In this document: positions 5,667-7,381 of the stretch, in pieces
How positions within the stretch are numbered: position 1 is the stretch's first letter
Layout of the letters: every line of letters begins with the position of its first letter
Assembly (NCBI GenBank): GCA_050740975.1
Contig: JBOIEE010000093.1
Location: 1-7,381 of the forward strand
Source of the DNA: JBOHHR01 sp050740975
GTDB taxonomy: Bacteria; Pseudomonadota; Gammaproteobacteria; JBOHHR01
Length of the DNA: 7,381 bases
Direction of reading: 5' to 3'
Notes under the pieces: generated by a model
Seen by the model: only the letters and a program-made list of their open reading frames with translations
The model's database searches: none
Told to the model about the DNA's origin: nothing
Translations under genes and position numbers: made by a program

Positions 5667-7217
5667 TCACACTTCCGGATCACTGGCCGGACGCACCGAA
5701 CCTCGGACCACCTCAGCACCAAATAATTCGCCTAAACGGCGAACGTTGGGGTCCTGCTCGATCGCGCGCTCTGCCGCCTGCAGTCGCTCGCCGGCTTCAC
5801 GCGTCTTCTTGGCATTAGGAGTCTCTTTTCCATTCGCCTCCTCGGAAACGATGACCAGCCGTACATCGGCTCCGAAACGCTGTTGCAACGCCTGTTCAAG
5901 CCGAGCTTCAATAGCCGCGCTGCGCAGATAGTGGGGGGACAGCCGCAGGTGGAATACCTGACCGTCGCGTCGCGCCAGCACGCAGTTGTCCGCCAATTCC
6001 CGCACCAATCCAGACACTTTGATCTGCTCGATCACCTGCGGCCAGTCTTCCTCGCTGGTGCCCTGTGTTTCGCCCGCCACCCCTTGCATCTGGCGCGTGT
6101 TCGGCGCCTGTTCTATGCTCGCCGACGCTTCTTCGGGTTGCTGAAACGCTAACATCCGCAATAACACCATCTCGAAGCCACCCGCCAGATCGGGATTATA
6201 AGCCAAGTCCCGTCGGCCGATTAAAGCGATTTGGTATAGGAGCTGGCACTGCTCAGGCGACAACTCGGCGGCCAGTTTCACTGTCCGTTCGCTTTCCCCG
6301 CCTGCATCCCCCGCAAGCTCAGGAACCATCTGCACAATCGCGATCCGTTGCAGCTCCGCTAAGATCTCGCCGAGCACTGCGAAGTAATTTGGACTGGTCT
6401 CCTCGATCTGTTCTGTGAGCTTCAGGATCCCCGCGCCGTCTTGAGCCGCGATCCGCTCCAGCAACTCCCATATCCACTCGCGCCCGATGATGCCGAGCAG
6501 GGCGCTTACCTCTTGCGCTTTCAGGATGCCATTGCCGAAAGCGATCGCTTGGTCGACCAGGCTCAGTCCGTCGCGCAAGCTTCCTTCCGCGGCTTTTGCG
6601 ATCAGTTGTCGTGATTCGCGGTCGCTTTCGATTCCTTCTGCCTTCAGGATGCGCTCTATCTGGTGCTCGATTTGCGTTGGCGTCAGGGGTTTCAAATTGA
6701 ACTGCAAGCACCGCGACAAGACAGTTACCGGCAATTTCTTGGGGTCAGTGGTGGCCAGCAAGAACTTTACGTGTGGGGGGGGTTCTTCCAGGGTTTTGAG
6801 AAGCGCGTTAAAGCTGTGATTGGAAAACATGTGCACTTCGTCGATCAGATACACTTTGAAACGGCCGCGGGTGGGCGCGTACTGGACGTTATCGAGCAGT
6901 TCCCGGGTCTCCTCGACCCTGGTTCGCGACGCTGCATCCACTTCAATGAGGTCGATACATCGGCCCTGGTCGATTTCTAGGCAGGATGCACATACGCTAC
7001 AGGGCCTTGGGTTTATACCCGCCTCGCAGTTGAGACACTTTGCCAGTATTCTGGCCGCGGTCGTCTTGCCCACGCCTCGGGTGCCGGTGAATAGATACGC
7101 ATGATGCAGCCGCTTGCTTGCAAGCGCGTTACCTAAGGCGCGCACCACGTGGGACTGCCCGACTAAGTCTTCAAATGCCCGTGGCCGCCATTTGCGCGCG
7201 AGTACCAAGTAGCTCAT
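5667..7217 (-). CDS. dnaX: DNA polymerase III subunit tau (DnaX, clamp-loader ATPase), short form
   Basis: DnaX is the AAA+ motor of the clamp loader that opens the beta clamp and, as tau, ties the loader to the polymerase core. The N-terminus MSYLVLARKWRPRAFEDLVG is classic. Visible motifs are Walker A GTRGVGKT at 45-52, the zinc site C64, C73, C76 and C79, Walker B LIDEVH at 124-129, sensor 1 LLATTDP at 153-159, the SRC box with arginine finger R169 at 168-170, and sensor 2 GSLRDGLSLVDQAI at 212-225. The domain III collar runs to about 360. A linker of only about 30 residues follows, then a domain V-like region (about 390-510) with W392, GLVRELADN and FHLRLSPHYL, the part that binds the polymerase alpha subunit in E. 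coli. At 516 aa it is well below the E. coli 643, mainly through a reduced domain IV. No A-rich slippery heptamer is present, so a separate gamma product is not predicted. The start lacks a strong Shine-Dalgarno. ffs lies just upstream. Confidence 0.97.
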   Translation of the reverse strand: MSYLVLARKWRPRAFEDLVGQSHVVRALGNALASKRLHHAYLFTGTRGVGKTTAARILAKCLNCEAGINPRPCSVCASCLEIDQGRCIDLIEVDAASRTRVEETRELLDNVQYAPTRGRFKVYLIDEVHMFSNHSFNALLKTLEEPPPHVKFLLATTDPKKLPVTVLSRCLQFNLKPLTPTQIEHQIERILKAEGIESDRESRQLIAKAAEGSLRDGLSLVDQAIAFGNGILKAQEVSALLGIIGREWIWELLERIAAQDGAGILKLTEQIEETSPNYFAVLGEILAELQRIAIVQMVPELAGDAGGESERTVKLAAELSPEQCQLLYQIALIGRRDLAYNPDLAGGFEMVLLRMLAFQQPEEASASIEQAPNTRQMQGVAGETQGTSEEDWPQVIEQIKVSGLVRELADNCVLARRDGQVFHLRLSPHYLRSAAIEARLEQALQQRFGADVRLVIVSEEANGKETPNAKKTREAGERLQAAERAIEQDPNVRRLGELFGAEVVRGSVRPASDPEV

Positions 7218-7272
7218 GCATCAGTAACCGGAAAAAGGCTGAACCCCCTGCTTCAAAAGACGAGGCGAAGGC

Positions 7273-7381
7273 GGCGGCCCGCACCAGCTGCACCCCGGCA
7301 CCCGCATCCGCTGCTGCCGCTGCTCCCTTCCGGGCCTGACGGGGTTCACAACTTCGCGTCGCGGGGGAACCGGCGCGCGCC
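7273..7381 (-). ncRNA. ffs: 4.5S signal recognition particle RNA (bacterial small SRP RNA), 5' end at or just beyond the window edge
   Basis: This RNA binds Ffh and guides ribosomes making inner-membrane proteins to FtsY. Read on the minus strand, the universally conserved SRP domain is present: GTCAGGCCCGGAAGG followed by GAGCAGC, at about 7319-7339. The GGAA tetraloop is at 7331-7328 and forms a short stem, with the CAGG/AGCAG internal loop that contacts the Ffh M domain. The 5' arm contains GGTTCCCCCGCGACG, like E. coli GGTTCTCCCGCAACG. The 3' arm contains GTGCCGGGGTGCAGCTGG, like GTGCCGGGATGTAGCTGG. About 109 nt are visible against 114 in E. coli, so at most a few 5' bases are cut off. 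The 3' end at 7273 is placed by alignment to the E. coli 3' arm and may be off by several bases. A position just upstream of dnaX is also seen in other gammaproteobacteria such as Pseudomonas. Confidence 0.93.

Noticed and set aside
5621..5722. Upstream ATG extending EbfC to 142 aa
   Set aside because: It overlaps the dnaX end, lacks family similarity, and ignores the perfect Shine-Dalgarno before the ATG at 5620.
5667..7217. Programmed -1 frameshift site producing gamma
   Set aside because: No A AAA AAG or comparable homopolymer run was found on the coding strand.

Overview
The window comes from a gammaproteobacterial chromosome. It is GC-rich, every gene lies on the minus strand, and the products closely resemble E. 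coli DnaX, YbaB/EbfC, RecR, Orn, Nnr (YjeF), TsaE, AmiB/AmiC and MutL. The order orn-nnr-tsaE-ami-mutL is the gammaproteobacterial yjeF/yjeE/amiB/mutL cluster. Its upstream partner here is the ffs-dnaX-ebfC-recR block, which lies far away in E. coli. The MutL C-terminal part lacks the metal-dependent endonuclease motif, which fits gammaproteobacteria that use MutH. I cannot name the genus.

In transcription order (high to low coordinates): the 4.5S signal recognition particle RNA (ffs) at the right edge, then dnaX (clamp loader tau), ebfC (nucleoid protein), recR (recombination mediator), orn (oligoribonuclease), nnr (NAD(P)H-hydrate repair), tsaE (tRNA t6A synthesis), an AMIN-domain cell-wall amidase, a 276-bp AT-rich spacer, and the 5' part of mutL running off the left edge. 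Spacing is tight (4-nt and 17-nt overlaps, gaps of 13 to 59 nt) down to tsaE. A 94-nt AT-rich leader precedes the amidase. The products are conserved housekeeping proteins for replication and repair, RNA turnover, metabolite repair, tRNA modification and septal wall cleavage.

Two things are out of the ordinary, and they are adjacent. First, mutL appears broken: the first 37 codons are a good MutL N-terminus ending exactly in the ATPase motif, and the sequence then jumps to the interdomain linker and C-terminal domain in another reading frame. Most of the ATPase domain is missing. Second, a compact element of about 150-160 bp lies about 10 bp upstream of the mutL start. It has perfect 15-bp terminal inverted repeats and four successive strong hairpins, and looks like a miniature inverted-repeat (MITE-like) element. 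Neither amounts to a new multi-gene system. The rest is ordinary core genome, and I found no CRISPR array, prophage, toxin-antitoxin module, transposase or tRNA gene.
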